Source: Slackia sp. (GTDB taxonomy: Bacteria > Actinomycetota > Coriobacteriia > Coriobacteriales > Eggerthellaceae). Taken from it: DNA of 64,000 nt. The position numbers and the translations under genes are program-made. The notes under the pieces are model-generated. The model was not told where the DNA came from and searched no databases. It worked only from the letters and a program-made list of their open reading frames with translations. How positions within the stretch are numbered: position 1 is the stretch's first letter; each line of letters begins with the position of its first letter. Positions 1-8,424 of the stretch are shown here, piece by piece. Where the stretch lies: the NCBI GenBank assembly GCA_029266945.1, contig JARIED010000028.1:19201-83200 (forward strand), written 5' to 3'.

Positions 1-80
1 TCGTTCTTGCCGAGGGCGACGCCGTCGTCAAGGTTTACGGGTACTGCAACCTGCACGGCTTGTGGGTCAACGAGCTCTAA
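1..80 (+). CDS. Superoxide reductase (desulfoferrodoxin/neelaredoxin), C-terminal fragment
   Basis: Only the last 25 codons are inside the window, read in the frame that ends in TAA at 78-80. The visible tail contains YCNLHGLW. The C-N-x-H-G motif is the Cys and His ligand pair of the catalytic iron in superoxide reductases of the desulfoferrodoxin family, which reduce superoxide to peroxide without releasing oxygen and are typical of anaerobes. A strong hairpin terminator follows 12 nt after the stop. I cannot see whether the protein has the extra N-terminal rubredoxin-like domain. Confidence 0.72.
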   Translation, partial: VLAEGDAVVKVYGYCNLHGLWVNEL

Positions 81-92
81 GCCGCACGATTT

Positions 93-120
93 CGCGCCGC
101 TCGCAAGGGCGGCGCGTTTT
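93..120 (+). terminator. Intrinsic terminator after the superoxide reductase gene
   Basis: A perfect 8-bp GC stem (93-100 with 109-116) and an 8-nt loop are followed by four T residues. Confidence 0.8.
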
Positions 121-174
121 GTATCATCTCCCGAATGTGTCGAGCCTGTTATCACGCGTCGCGCTGAGTAGGGA

Positions 175-180
175 TATAAT
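175..180 (+). promoter_or_regulatory. -10 element upstream of the NifU-like gene
   Basis: A consensus TATAAT lies 40 nt before the start codon, after a terminated upstream gene. No good -35 box is visible at 17 bp, so this rests on the -10 hexamer and its position. Confidence 0.5.
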
Positions 181-220
181 TCCAACGATTCGTATTTTTT
201 GATCGAAAAGGAGTATCGAT

Positions 221-451
221 ATGGCTATCGATAAAGCACAAGTCAGCCGCGTCCTCGATCTGATCCGTCCCAGCCTCCAGGCTGACGGCGGCGACGTCGC
301 TCTGGTCGACGTGCAGGAAGACGGCGTCGTGGTTGTCGAGCTTCAGGGCGCCTGCAAGGGCTGCCCCATGAGCCAGATGACCCTCGCTAACGGCGTTGAG
401 CGCATCCTCAAGGAGCATGTCCCGGGCGTCACCAAGGTCGTCCCCGCGTAA
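221..451 (+). CDS. NifU-like C-terminal domain iron-sulfur scaffold protein
   Basis: A 76-residue protein consisting only of the NifU C-terminal (Nfu) domain. It carries the C-x-x-C pair (CKGC, Cys45 and Cys48) that holds a transient iron-sulfur cluster between two monomers before transfer to apoproteins. The length matches stand-alone Nfu proteins. A clear Shine-Dalgarno (AAAAGGAG) lies 6-7 nt before the ATG. The gene appears monocistronic: its own -10 element lies upstream and a hairpin terminator downstream. In an organism with ferredoxins and PFOR, a general cluster-delivery role is likely; the exact clients cannot be told from sequence. Confidence 0.9.
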   Translation: MAIDKAQVSRVLDLIRPSLQADGGDVALVDVQEDGVVVVELQGACKGCPMSQMTLANGVERILKEHVPGVTKVVPA

Positions 452-506
452 GCGAAAACAGCTTGAATGAATATTGCGTCCCATCGGCTTGCCGACGGGA
501 CGTCGA

Positions 507-556
507 ACCCCTCCGCCTTACGGTTTCGTATGTCCGCGCGGAGGGGTTTCTTTTTT
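507..556 (+). terminator. Intrinsic terminator after the NifU-like gene
   Basis: A 10-bp perfect stem (507-516 with 538-547) is followed by a T-rich tract to 556. Confidence 0.85.
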
Positions 557-629
557 CTAACCTCAATGTGCGGTTATTTCAATTACGAACAAATGTTTGA
601 AAATAGCATTATTGAAGCCGCTTGTGCGC

Positions 630-635
630 TATAAT
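630..635 (+). promoter_or_regulatory. -10 element of the addB-addA operon
   Basis: TATAAT lies 30 nt before the preferred GTG start of addB and downstream of a terminator. No convincing -35 box is visible. Confidence 0.5.
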
Positions 636-664
636 GGACCTCCGATATGAAGGAGGCCGTTCAA

Positions 665-3331
665 GTGTTGACCGTTTTGTTTCCCAATAGCGCGCAAGCG
701 CTTGCTTTCAGGCGTCGTCATGCGGCGTCGGGCGACCCGTACTCGTTCGCCACGGCCGTTTCGTCCGTGAGCGCGTGGGTGGCAGACGTTTGGTCGCTCG
801 AAGGAGACGGCAGAAGAATCGCGTCGAGCGCGCAGCGAATCATGGCGCTGTACGTCGCGCTCGAGTCGTGCGCGTGCCCCGATCTCCCGCGCTCGCTCGG
901 CATGGCGCGTCTTTTGGCCCGCCTTGCCGATGAAGCGCTCGGCTCCGATGAATTCGAAGAAGCCCTGAACGGGAGCCGAAAGGTCGCCGAGCGTTTCGAG
1001 CCGCTCGTGGAGGCGTTGCGCCGATACGAAGAGGTGCTTGCCGGTGCATCGCTTGTCGACGGTGGTCGCGCATGCCGTCTCATGGCCGGTCGCGTTGTGG
1101 GAACGAAGGGCGCCGACGAGGCGATTGTCTACGATGCCGTTCTGACGGCGGCGCAGCGCAAGCTCGCCGATGCGCGTTTTGCCCGCGTCGAGTCGCGCTC
1201 GTCGTTCGGGGGGCGCATCGTCAAGCCGAAAGAGGGCGTCGAGCTTCGATTCGCGTTTCCTTCGGGAAGGTATGCCGAACCGTTCCTCCTCGTCGATGCT
1301 ATCGTTCGCTACGCAGATAAAGGCAGCGTTCTTCTGACGGCGCGCGATCCGTTCGCGCTGTACGAATCGCTGGCAAGCGCGCTCGAGCGCGAGGGAATGG
1401 AATGCGCCGTCAGCGCGCGTCGCCCTTTCCGCGACACCCATTTCGGTCGCGCGTATTTCGCGGCGCATGCCATCGTGCACGGCTCAGAGGCCGACAAAGA
1501 ATCCTGCGCTGACTTCCTGCTCAATCCGTTCTCGGGTCTGAGCAGCGCCGATGCTTATGATTTCGACGCGTGGCTTCGTTCCGACAGGCTTATGACCCGC
1601 GAGGCGTGCCTTGAGAAAATGCGCAGCAGGTCTCGCGCGTTCGAATATTTCGAAGAACTGGTCGACTCGGTCGACGCTGACGCTCTGCTCGGATATTTCG
1701 AGGACAGGGCGCGTTCGTTCGGCGGCGACGAATCGGTCGTTTCCGAGCAGCTTGCCGCCATTGGCGCCCTGCGCGACGTCATGGCGTCGGCTCGATGCGT
1801 GGGAACCGACGCCCGTGCGGTCGTCGAGGCGGTCGACGCCCAGCGCGTCGACGCATCGCGCGCTACTTCGTCTGCCGTGCCACAGGTCTTGATCGTGGAT
1901 GCCCGCAGCATCGAGGCGGCGGGGAATCGCGTATGGAACACCGTGATCATGTGCGATATGGACAACGCTTCCTTCCCAGTCAAAAACGCCGACGACGCCG
2001 CAACCGCGTTTGCGGCCGACCTCGGAGTCGCACGCCCTCGCTATGCGCTTGACGACCTGCGCCGAGCCTTTGCCTCCGCGGTCGAAAAAGCGCAGGATGC
2101 CTTGGTGATCGAGCGCTGCCTGAACGATGATTCCGCAGGCCCTACGTATCCTGCGGCCACGGTGGAAGAGTTCGTCGACTGCTTCCGCGCCGACCCCACC
2201 GATGCCGACGAGGTCGACAATCGCTATACGCTGCCTCCGTGCCTGTTGGAGGGGATTTTGGAGCGCGGTGAAGAGCAGCTGCAGGCGAATGCGTCGTTGC
2301 GCGCCAAGGGGCCCGAATGCGCTGCATGCGTCGATGCGCCCACTATCGCGCGCATCGCATCCGACGACGCGAAGAAGGCGATCATGCTGCCGCGCGTCGG
2401 CAAGGGCGGAATAGTCGTGGACGAGCCCTGCTTTTCGGCATCGCAGATTGAAAGCTATCTCGAATGCCCCCAGAAGTGGTTCGCCCTGCGCCGCCTTCGC
2501 CTCGACGATATCGAAGAGGGCTTCGGCGCCGTCGAGATGGGTGATTTTTCCCACGGCGTGCTCGAGGAGTTCTATCGCCGCTTTCAAGAAAACGTGGCGC
2601 CGAAAGTCGACGAATCGACGCTTGGTCGAGCGCAGACGGTTATGGACGACGTCATTCGAGAACAACGCGCATCGCAGTTCGAAAGAAAGCCGTCGAGCAA
2701 CAGGCTCGTACCCGTTTCCGCGTATGAAGAGCGCGAGGTCGACGACTTGTGCGACAGGCTCAGGCGCTTCCTCGACCGAGAGGCGTGTTTGTTGCCCGAT
2801 TTCAAGCCGTATGCGTTCGAGTACGAAATTCCCGTGCACGAGGCATTCGATTACGCGGGCTGCAAGCTCGTGGGCAAAATCGACCGCATCGACATCGACG
2901 CGCGCGGCCGTGCTGTGATCATCGACTACAAAAGCTCGCTTTCGGCCGATTACGACCTCTACGAGCCCGAGAGCAAGGGTTCGGCCATGAAGCAGGGAAA
3001 GGTGCAGACCCTCATATATGCGCAGGCGGTGCGCCGCCTTTTGGGATTCGAAGTGGTCGGCGCGTTGTATGTCGGCTATGGCAGGGCCCCGAAGATATCG
3101 GGCGCGTTGAGCTGCGATATCGAACCCGCGCATGTCCCGGGGCTTCGCGCCGAAACATGCGTGTACCGCGGCGATTTCGGCCCGTATTTCCACGACCTGC
3201 TCGATGCCACCGAATCGCGTATCGCCGAGGCGTTGCAGCGTCTTATGGCGGGCATGATCGCTCCGCTTCCGCTCGCCTCCGCGGCGTGCTCGTATTGTCC
3301 TGAGATTTCTTGTCCGCAAAGAAGGGGATAG
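665..3331 (+). CDS. addB: AddB-like ATP-dependent nuclease subunit B (PD-(D/E)XK family)
   Basis: An 888-residue partner of the AddA helicase that follows; together they process double-strand DNA ends for recombination. The C-terminal third holds a RecB/Cas4-type nuclease: DIDRID-like acidic residues (KIDRID), then IIDYKSS near residue 753. Cysteines in ECPQKW (about residue 600) and in CSYCPEISC at the C-terminus fit the iron-sulfur cage of AddB nucleases. I chose GTG 665 because AAGGAGG at 650-656 is 8 nt upstream; an in-frame ATG at 647 lies in front of that Shine-Dalgarno. Unlike well-studied AddB proteins, the N-terminus shows no Walker A motif, so it may not bind ATP. The call rests on the nuclease domain and the addA neighbour, 4 nt downstream. 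Confidence 0.83.
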   Translation: MLTVLFPNSAQALAFRRRHAASGDPYSFATAVSSVSAWVADVWSLEGDGRRIASSAQRIMALYVALESCACPDLPRSLGMARLLARLADEALGSDEFEEALNGSRKVAERFEPLVEALRRYEEVLAGASLVDGGRACRLMAGRVVGTKGADEAIVYDAVLTAAQRKLADARFARVESRSSFGGRIVKPKEGVELRFAFPSGRYAEPFLLVDAIVRYADKGSVLLTARDPFALYESLASALEREGMECAVSARRPFRDTHFGRAYFAAHAIVHGSEADKESCADFLLNPFSGLSSADAYDFDAWLRSDRLMTREACLEKMRSRSRAFEYFEELVDSVDADALLGYFEDRARSFGGDESVVSEQLAAIGALRDVMASARCVGTDARAVVEAVDAQRVDASRATSSAVPQVLIVDARSIEAAGNRVWNTVIMCDMDNASFPVKNADDAATAFAADLGVARPRYALDDLRRAFASAVEKAQDALVIERCLNDDSAGPTYPAATVEEFVDCFRADPTDADEVDNRYTLPPCLLEGILERGEEQLQANASLRAKGPECAACVDAPTIARIASDDAKKAIMLPRVGKGGIVVDEPCFSASQIESYLECPQKWFALRRLRLDDIEEGFGAVEMGDFSHGVLEEFYRRFQENVAPKVDESTLGRAQTVMDDVIREQRASQFERKPSSNRLVPVSAYEEREVDDLCDRLRRFLDREACLLPDFKPYAFEYEIPVHEAFDYAGCKLVGKIDRIDIDARGRAVIIDYKSSLSADYDLYEPESKGSAMKQGKVQTLIYAQAVRRLLGFEVVGALYVGYGRAPKISGALSCDIEPAHVPGLRAETCVYRGDFGPYFHDLLDATESRIAEALQRLMAGMIAPLPLASAACSYCPEISCPQRRG

Positions 3332-3335
3332 CTCG

Positions 3336-6300
3336 ATGAATTTGAATCGTTTCAAGCCGGGTCAGCTGAAGTGCGTCACGACGCTTGATGCGCCCCTGGT
3401 CGTGTCGGCCGGCGCCGGCAGCGGCAAGACCTTCACGCTTACCCAGCGTATCGCCTGGGCGCTTCTGCCCGGTTCGGCGCCTGACGGCGGTGCGTTTCTC
3501 GACGGCATCGAACAGGTGATGGCTATCACGTTCACCGAAAAGGCTGCGGGCGAAATCAAATCGCGCGTGAAGGCGACCTTGCGTGCGGAGGGCATGGCGG
3601 ACGAGGCGCTGAAGGTCGATGACGCGTGGATTTCCACGATTCACGGCATGTGTTCGCGCATCCTTCGCACGCATGCGGTGGAGCTCGGGATCGACCCTGC
3701 GTTTTCGGTGCTCGATCCCGCCCATGCCGACGATATGTTGCGCATGTCGGTGCAGAAGGCGCTTTCGAGCGAAAACGAGTTCGTTTCTCCGCGCGGCTTC
3801 AATGCGCTGTTCTCCGAATATGCCGCCCGGAGCACGGGACCGCGTTCGTCCGATTCCGTCGAGGACATGGTGCTTTCGCTGGTGCGCGTCGCGTCGGCGA
3901 ATCCTGAAGGCTGCGGATGTTTCCGTAAACCGCCGTCGTGCCGCAGCGTCTTGCAGCTTCTGTGCGCCATGGTCGAACTTATCGAAGAGGCGCGCGACGT
4001 GGCGCTTTCCCAGAAGGCGAGCGCTTCGCGCGATGCATGGCTGCAGAGTGCCGACGAATTCCTCGAGAAAGCATCCGGCTCCGCGCCCGGAGACGCCGCA
4101 CGCCTGTTGTCCTTTTTCAACACGTGCCCGTGGCCGTCGGGCCGTTTCGGCTCGCCGGAGTACAAGGCGCTCGCCAAAGACCTGCAGGCGTCGTGCGCGC
4201 TTATTATTCAGGAGGCTCGATGCCTGATAGCCGAACCTCTTCTCGACGAGCTGATCGAGCTTGCTTCGACGGTGTATGAGTCGTATGCGCGCAAAAAGCA
4301 CGACCTCGGCCTGCTCGATAACGACGATTTGCTGATCAAGGCGTCTCAGGCGCTTGCCTGCCATCCTGATATCGCGGCCGAGTACGAGAATAAGTTCCGC
4401 ATCATCATGGTGGATGAATTCCAGGACACCGACCAGCTTCAGGTCGATATGATCAAACGCATGGCGGGTTCTGGCGCATGCAGGCTGTGCACCGTCGGCG
4501 ACGCCCAGCAGAGCATCTATCGTTTCCGCGGCGCTGACGTGCAGGTATATAAGAATCATTTGGCAAGTGTGGCCGAGTCCAATTCCGACGGCCTTATCGA
4601 GCTGCCCGATAACTTCCGCAGCCATGGGGACGTGCTGAAGTTTGTCGATTGCGTTTTCGAGCAGCCGAACGTCTTCGGCAAGGAGTTCATGTCGCTGCGC
4701 CCGTCGCGCGATGAGAAGTCGGTAAAGCGTCCGTTTTTGGGAGGCCCTGGCCGTGTCGACGTGTTGTTGAGCACCTATCCCGCGCGCAAAGGAATCAGCC
4801 GTTCCGGTATGGCGCTTTTCGAAGCGCGGCGTATCGCCCGTCGCTTCGCCGAGCTGCGTGAAGCGGGGCATGAGGCGGGCGATATGGTGGTCCTGCTCGG
4901 TCGCATGACCAATGCGGGAGTCTATGCGAGGGCTTTGCGCGAAGAAGGGTTCGCGTGCGTCATCGCGGGCGGCTCGATCTTCTCGTCGGCTCCCGAGGTG
5001 CGCATCATGCAGCGTTTGGCCGAAGTCATCGCCAATCCCCACGCCACGTCGGCGTTGTTCGAGGTGCTTTCGAGCGAGATGTTCGCTCTTTCCGCGGATG
5101 ATTTCGTGGCCCTGTCCACCTATTGTGATGAAACGACGGGGGTTTTGCGCAGGCGCGGCCTCGATAAAGGTTTCGAGGCGATGGCTGAGTCGGCGCGTGA
5201 ACAGGACGGTGCCGTGTCGCCTCAGCTCGCTCATGCTGCAGGCATCGTCGATCGCAACGCGTGCGATGCGGGAGTGAAGCGTGTCTCGTCGATCATGGAA
5301 GATGTGGTCGTGGATTCGGGCTGGATATCCCGCCTGGAAAAGCGCGGCGCCGAGGGGCAATCCGTGGCCGCAAACGTCTTGAAGGCCATCCGTATCGTCG
5401 AGGGAATCGAGGCCTCGGGCGTGACAGGTCCGTCGTCGGTGGCGAAAGAGATGGCGTCGCATATCGCGATCGCGAAGGAGCCCCCGGGCGCGCTGTCGGC
5501 CAAAGGCGGCGATTTCGTGCGCATCATGACCGTCCATGCCAGCAAGGGCCTCGAGTTTCCTATCGTCGGCCTGGCCGAGATGGGCGCCGGCAAGCCGCGT
5601 CCGTCGGCGTTTTCCTGCACGTCGCTCGATGGCAAGGCCTATATCAGCCTGCTTCCGAGCCGGTCTGTGTCGGGGCTTGCGTCCTCGTCCCCTGCCGTCA
5701 AGGCGATGAAAGCGGAATACATGCCGTGCAACGACGGCCGCTTCGACGACGTCGTCGAAGCCGTCGACCGTGCGGAAACGCCGCTTGCTCAGCGTGAAAT
5801 CCTGCGCGAACATGAAGCCGAGCAGGAGCTGCAGGAGCGACGCCGCCTTTTGTACGTGGCTTTGACGCGTGCGAAAGAGGCGCTCGTCGTCGCCATGACA
5901 AGCGTTCGTTCCGGCAAAAGCGACGATGGCTCTTCGGGAATCAATGCCGATACGGGTATTTACGACGACATTCGCAGCGCGCTGTTCGGGCTCGACGATT
6001 TCGAGAAAGGGAAGACGTTCGTCGACTTCGGCGGAAGCGCTCCCGCGCGCGTCGAGCGCATCGATGTCGATGAATCCGACTTCCAGGAGACGGAGCAAGA
6101 CGAGCGACCCGCCGTCGATGATCGCGCCGCCTGCGAATCGGTCGAGATACCTTGTCTTTTCGAGCGAACGAAGGCCTCGCATGTCCGACCGGCCGGCCTG
6201 CGCAAGGACGTGGCCAGCTATTCGTCGTTGGCGCAGGCGGGCGGGGGCGATGCGCCTGCGATTTCCGAGCCGTTCTACGCGTCGCCCGACGAGGAGTTCT

Positions 6301-6971
6301 GGGATGCGTTGAACGACGACCTCTCCCACGATACCGATAAGGCGACCGATTTCGGTGCCGCGTTTCATCTGTGCGCCCAGTGGGCGATCAAAGAGCGAGA
6401 TGCACCGCATGGCGCGCTTGTCATGCCCCCGTATGAGCGCGTGCGCTCTATCGCGCTCGGCTGCGGTCTTCGCGATGCGTCGCTGCCGCGGCTCGAAGCA
6501 GCGCTTGAACGCTGGTTTGCAAGCGATGTCGCACGGATGTGCGAAAGCGCCGATGACATGCACGCCGAGCTTCCCTTCTTCGTGTCGCTCGACGAGGAAT
6601 CGTCCTGCGATGAAGAGTGCCGCGCTATCCGCTATCTCGAAGGCTCGATCGACTTGTTCGCGTCGTGGAGGGGCGCGGAAGGGGAGAAGCGCCGTGCGTT
6701 GATCGTCGATTACAAGACTGGCGGATCCGACGACGAGACCGATGAGACCCTGCATGCGAAGCATCTGCTGCAGGCGAGCTGCTACTCGTATGTGGCCCTT
6801 ATGCGCGGCTTCGACGCGGTCGAGACGATTTTCGTGCGTGTGGAGCGCGCCGACGCTCGCCGCTGCGACCAGCCATGCGTCGTGCGTTATTTCTTCGATA
6901 CGGCCGACCAAGATTCGCTTCGTTCGCGCATCGATGAGGCATGCGCGCTCCTGGCGAAGCGGCGTGCGTAG
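3336..6971 (+). CDS. addA: AddA helicase-nuclease (ATP-dependent exonuclease subunit A)
   Basis: A 1211-residue UvrD/RecB-family SF1A helicase fused to a C-terminal nuclease; it unwinds and trims DNA ends in recombinational repair. Visible motifs in order: Walker A SAGAGSGKT at residues 24-32, the Q-motif FKPGQ just before it, Walker B VDEFQD at about 359-364, motif III GDAQQSIYRFRG, VHASKGLEFP (motif V), LLYVALTRAK (motif VI), and the RecB-type nuclease motif IVDYKTGG at about 1122-1129. Length matches AddA. It begins 4 nt after addB, so the two are translated from one message, and a strong terminator follows. Confidence 0.93.
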   Translation: MNLNRFKPGQLKCVTTLDAPLVVSAGAGSGKTFTLTQRIAWALLPGSAPDGGAFLDGIEQVMAITFTEKAAGEIKSRVKATLRAEGMADEALKVDDAWISTIHGMCSRILRTHAVELGIDPAFSVLDPAHADDMLRMSVQKALSSENEFVSPRGFNALFSEYAARSTGPRSSDSVEDMVLSLVRVASANPEGCGCFRKPPSCRSVLQLLCAMVELIEEARDVALSQKASASRDAWLQSADEFLEKASGSAPGDAARLLSFFNTCPWPSGRFGSPEYKALAKDLQASCALIIQEARCLIAEPLLDELIELASTVYESYARKKHDLGLLDNDDLLIKASQALACHPDIAAEYENKFRIIMVDEFQDTDQLQVDMIKRMAGSGACRLCTVGDAQQSIYRFRGADVQVYKNHLASVAESNSDGLIELPDNFRSHGDVLKFVDCVFEQPNVFGKEFMSLRPSRDEKSVKRPFLGGPGRVDVLLSTYPARKGISRSGMALFEARRIARRFAELREAGHEAGDMVVLLGRMTNAGVYARALREEGFACVIAGGSIFSSAPEVRIMQRLAEVIANPHATSALFEVLSSEMFALSADDFVALSTYCDETTGVLRRRGLDKGFEAMAESAREQDGAVSPQLAHAAGIVDRNACDAGVKRVSSIMEDVVVDSGWISRLEKRGAEGQSVAANVLKAIRIVEGIEASGVTGPSSVAKEMASHIAIAKEPPGALSAKGGDFVRIMTVHASKGLEFPIVGLAEMGAGKPRPSAFSCTSLDGKAYISLLPSRSVSGLASSSPAVKAMKAEYMPCNDGRFDDVVEAVDRAETPLAQREILREHEAEQELQERRRLLYVALTRAKEALVVAMTSVRSGKSDDGSSGINADTGIYDDIRSALFGLDDFEKGKTFVDFGGSAPARVERIDVDESDFQETEQDERPAVDDRAACESVEIPCLFERTKASHVRPAGLRKDVASYSSLAQAGGGDAPAISEPFYASPDEEFWDALNDDLSHDTDKATDFGAAFHLCAQWAIKERDAPHGALVMPPYERVRSIALGCGLRDASLPRLEAALERWFASDVARMCESADDMHAELPFFVSLDEESSCDEECRAIRYLEGSIDLFASWRGAEGEKRRALIVDYKTGGSDDETDETLHAKHLLQASCYSYVALMRGFDAVETIFVRVERADARRCDQPCVVRYFFDTADQDSLRSRIDEACALLAKRRA

Positions 6972-6991
6972 AAAAATCCATTTCTTTAGCC

Positions 6992-7026
6992 TATGGGGCG
7001 GCAAGAGGGCCGCCCCATAATGTTTT
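6992..7026 (+). terminator. Intrinsic terminator after addA
   Basis: A perfect 11-bp stem (6992-7002 with 7009-7019) and a 6-nt loop are followed by ATGTTTT. Confidence 0.88.
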
Positions 7027-7056
7027 CTAAAATGAACGTTGTTCATGTGAAGATGG

Positions 7057-7084
7057 CTGACACAAATCGGGTGCTGTATATAAT
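7057..7084 (+). promoter_or_regulatory. Promoter of the small membrane protein gene (leaderless transcript likely)
   Basis: CTGACA (7057-7062), a 16-bp spacer and TATAAT (7079-7084). The expected transcription start, about 7 nt beyond the -10, falls on or next to the A of the ATG at 7092, and no Shine-Dalgarno precedes that ATG. Together these suggest a leaderless mRNA. Confidence 0.62.
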
Positions 7085-7091
7085 CGATGGC

Positions 7092-7511
7092 ATGAAGATA
7101 TCGACTGAAAAACTCCTCCTCGTCGCGGGCTTCGTCTGGATCATAGCAGGCGGCAACATCGGCAACATCGGCATCGGCGCCCTGACTCACGACCACCTGG
7201 TATGGTGGGTCTTGCTGGGAACGCTCGTCGTGTTTCTCATGTTCCACCTCTTCGTGTTCAAGAAGCTCGTGAAAAAGCACTCCGAACGCATTCGCGGCTT
7301 CGAAGAAGACAAGAAGCAGATATGGCATTTCTTCGACAAGAAAGGCTATATCATCATGGCGATCATGATGGGCGGCGGTATTGCGCTGCGCGCAAGCGGC
7401 CTTCTGCCCGAATGGTTCATCGCCTTCTTCTACACGGGCCTCGGTTTGGCGCTGACGGTCGCGGGCATCTCGTTCATCGTCTCCTATATAAGGGGTGGGC
7501 GTGAGCGCTAG
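7092..7511 (+). CDS. Small four-helix membrane protein, function unknown
   Basis: A 139-residue protein with four hydrophobic stretches (about 8-27, 38-57, 87-105 and 110-132) and a basic, charged loop between the second and third (KKLVKKHSERIRGFEEDKK). It would lie in the cytoplasmic membrane. I do not recognise a characterised family. I chose ATG 7092 because a promoter with a perfect -10 ends 7 nt before it; longer versions of the frame would start inside the addA terminator. The last 11 nt overlap the preferred start of the Vsr gene, so the two are probably co-transcribed, which gives no clear functional clue. Confidence 0.68.
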   Translation: MKISTEKLLLVAGFVWIIAGGNIGNIGIGALTHDHLVWWVLLGTLVVFLMFHLFVFKKLVKKHSERIRGFEEDKKQIWHFFDKKGYIIMAIMMGGGIALRASGLLPEWFIAFFYTGLGLALTVAGISFIVSYIRGGRER

Positions 7512-8157
7512 CGGACGCGTGTCCCAACGTGCGCGCAGGATCGAAAACGGTCCTGCTCCCGTCTGTCGCATCCATGCGAAACGCGGCGTCTCAGGCAAGG
7601 GTCTCGGTGCTGTTCGTGTTCGCGGCGCGGGGAAAACCGGATTATGGCGCGTGTCGGTGAAGCGCGAGCATCTTACCTATATAAGAAGGCATGCGCATAG
7701 CACGCGTTGCATCCTCCATGCTGCACCGGCGCCGCGAAAAATCGTGGCTCCGGCCGTACGTAAGAGCATGAAAGGCAACAAAGGCAAAGACACCAAGCCC
7801 GAGCTCATCGTCAGACAGCGCCTCCGCGCGGCGGGTCTTGGCGGATACCGTCTTCAATGGAAGGTGCCGGGAAAGCCGGACGTCGCCTATCCGGGGAAGA
7901 AGGTATGCATTTTCGTCAACGGATGCTTTTGGCATCGTTGCCCGCATTGCCATCCTTCCATGCCGAAGACCAATCTTGAGTACTGGATTCCGAAATTCGA
8001 GCGCAATGTCGAACGCGACGAGCGCAATGTCCGCTCCCTTGAAGAGCGGGGCTGGCGCGTCCATGTCATCTGGGAATGCCAATTGAAGAAAAAGACGGTT
8101 GACGAAACGTTCGACCGATTGATCCCGCTCTTGAAAGAAGAGCTCGATCGCCTCTAG
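7501..8157 (+). CDS. vsr: Very short patch repair (Vsr-type) endonuclease
   Basis: The C-terminal 137 residues are a Vsr endonuclease, which nicks 5' of the T in T:G mismatches left by 5-methylcytosine deamination. Family features: RKSMKGNKGKDTKPE at the domain start, PGKPDVAYP with the metal-binding Asp, FVNGCFWHRCPHCH with the structural zinc ligands, FERNVERDERN, and GWRVHVIWEC. Vsr proteins are usually about 140-155 residues; this frame stays open for about 80 more upstream. GTG 7501 has an AAGGGG-type ribosome site but gives a basic, unrecognised N-terminal extension. GTG 7744 gives a normal-sized protein but has no ribosome site. Vsr normally accompanies a cytosine methyltransferase; none is nearby. 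Confidence 0.8.
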   Translation: MSASGRVSQRARRIENGPAPVCRIHAKRGVSGKGLGAVRVRGAGKTGLWRVSVKREHLTYIRRHAHSTRCILHAAPAPRKIVAPAVRKSMKGNKGKDTKPELIVRQRLRAAGLGGYRLQWKVPGKPDVAYPGKKVCIFVNGCFWHRCPHCHPSMPKTNLEYWIPKFERNVERDERNVRSLEERGWRVHVIWECQLKKKTVDETFDRLIPLLKEELDRL

Positions 8158-8160
8158 TGG

Positions 8161-8183
8161 AAAGGCCGTGCATGCGGCCTTTT
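8161..8183 (+). terminator. Terminator after vsr
   Basis: An 8-bp stem (AAAGGCCG with CGGCCTTT) ends in four T residues. The 240 bp from here to nifJ hold no gene that I can support; nifJ's promoter should lie there but I see no strong consensus, only a possible TACCAT at 8335-8340. Confidence 0.7.
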
Positions 8184-8424
8184 CGCGTTTCATGGGCTTG
8201 TCGCCGCATACGGCGCGCAATCGTGCGAATTCTTTTTCGGCGAAAGGTCGCACATGTCGGCGGATTCCAGGCCGCACCGTTTGCCGAACGCTCAACCCAC
8301 TCCAAGCGTCCCACTCGCGTAGGCTAAAGCGCTCGCGCTACCATAACGCGGTATGTTCGTTTGCACGGCGGAAAGCTCGCGATCCGGGGAAGATGGCGCA
8401 GGCTTGTTTCAAAGGAGCGTTGGT

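Noticed and set aside
3243..7598. A 1451-codon open frame on the minus strand opposite addA
   Set aside because: addA on the plus strand has all helicase and nuclease motifs over this whole stretch; the reverse frame is Arg/His/Ala-rich with no recognisable domain, a usual shadow in GC-rich DNA.
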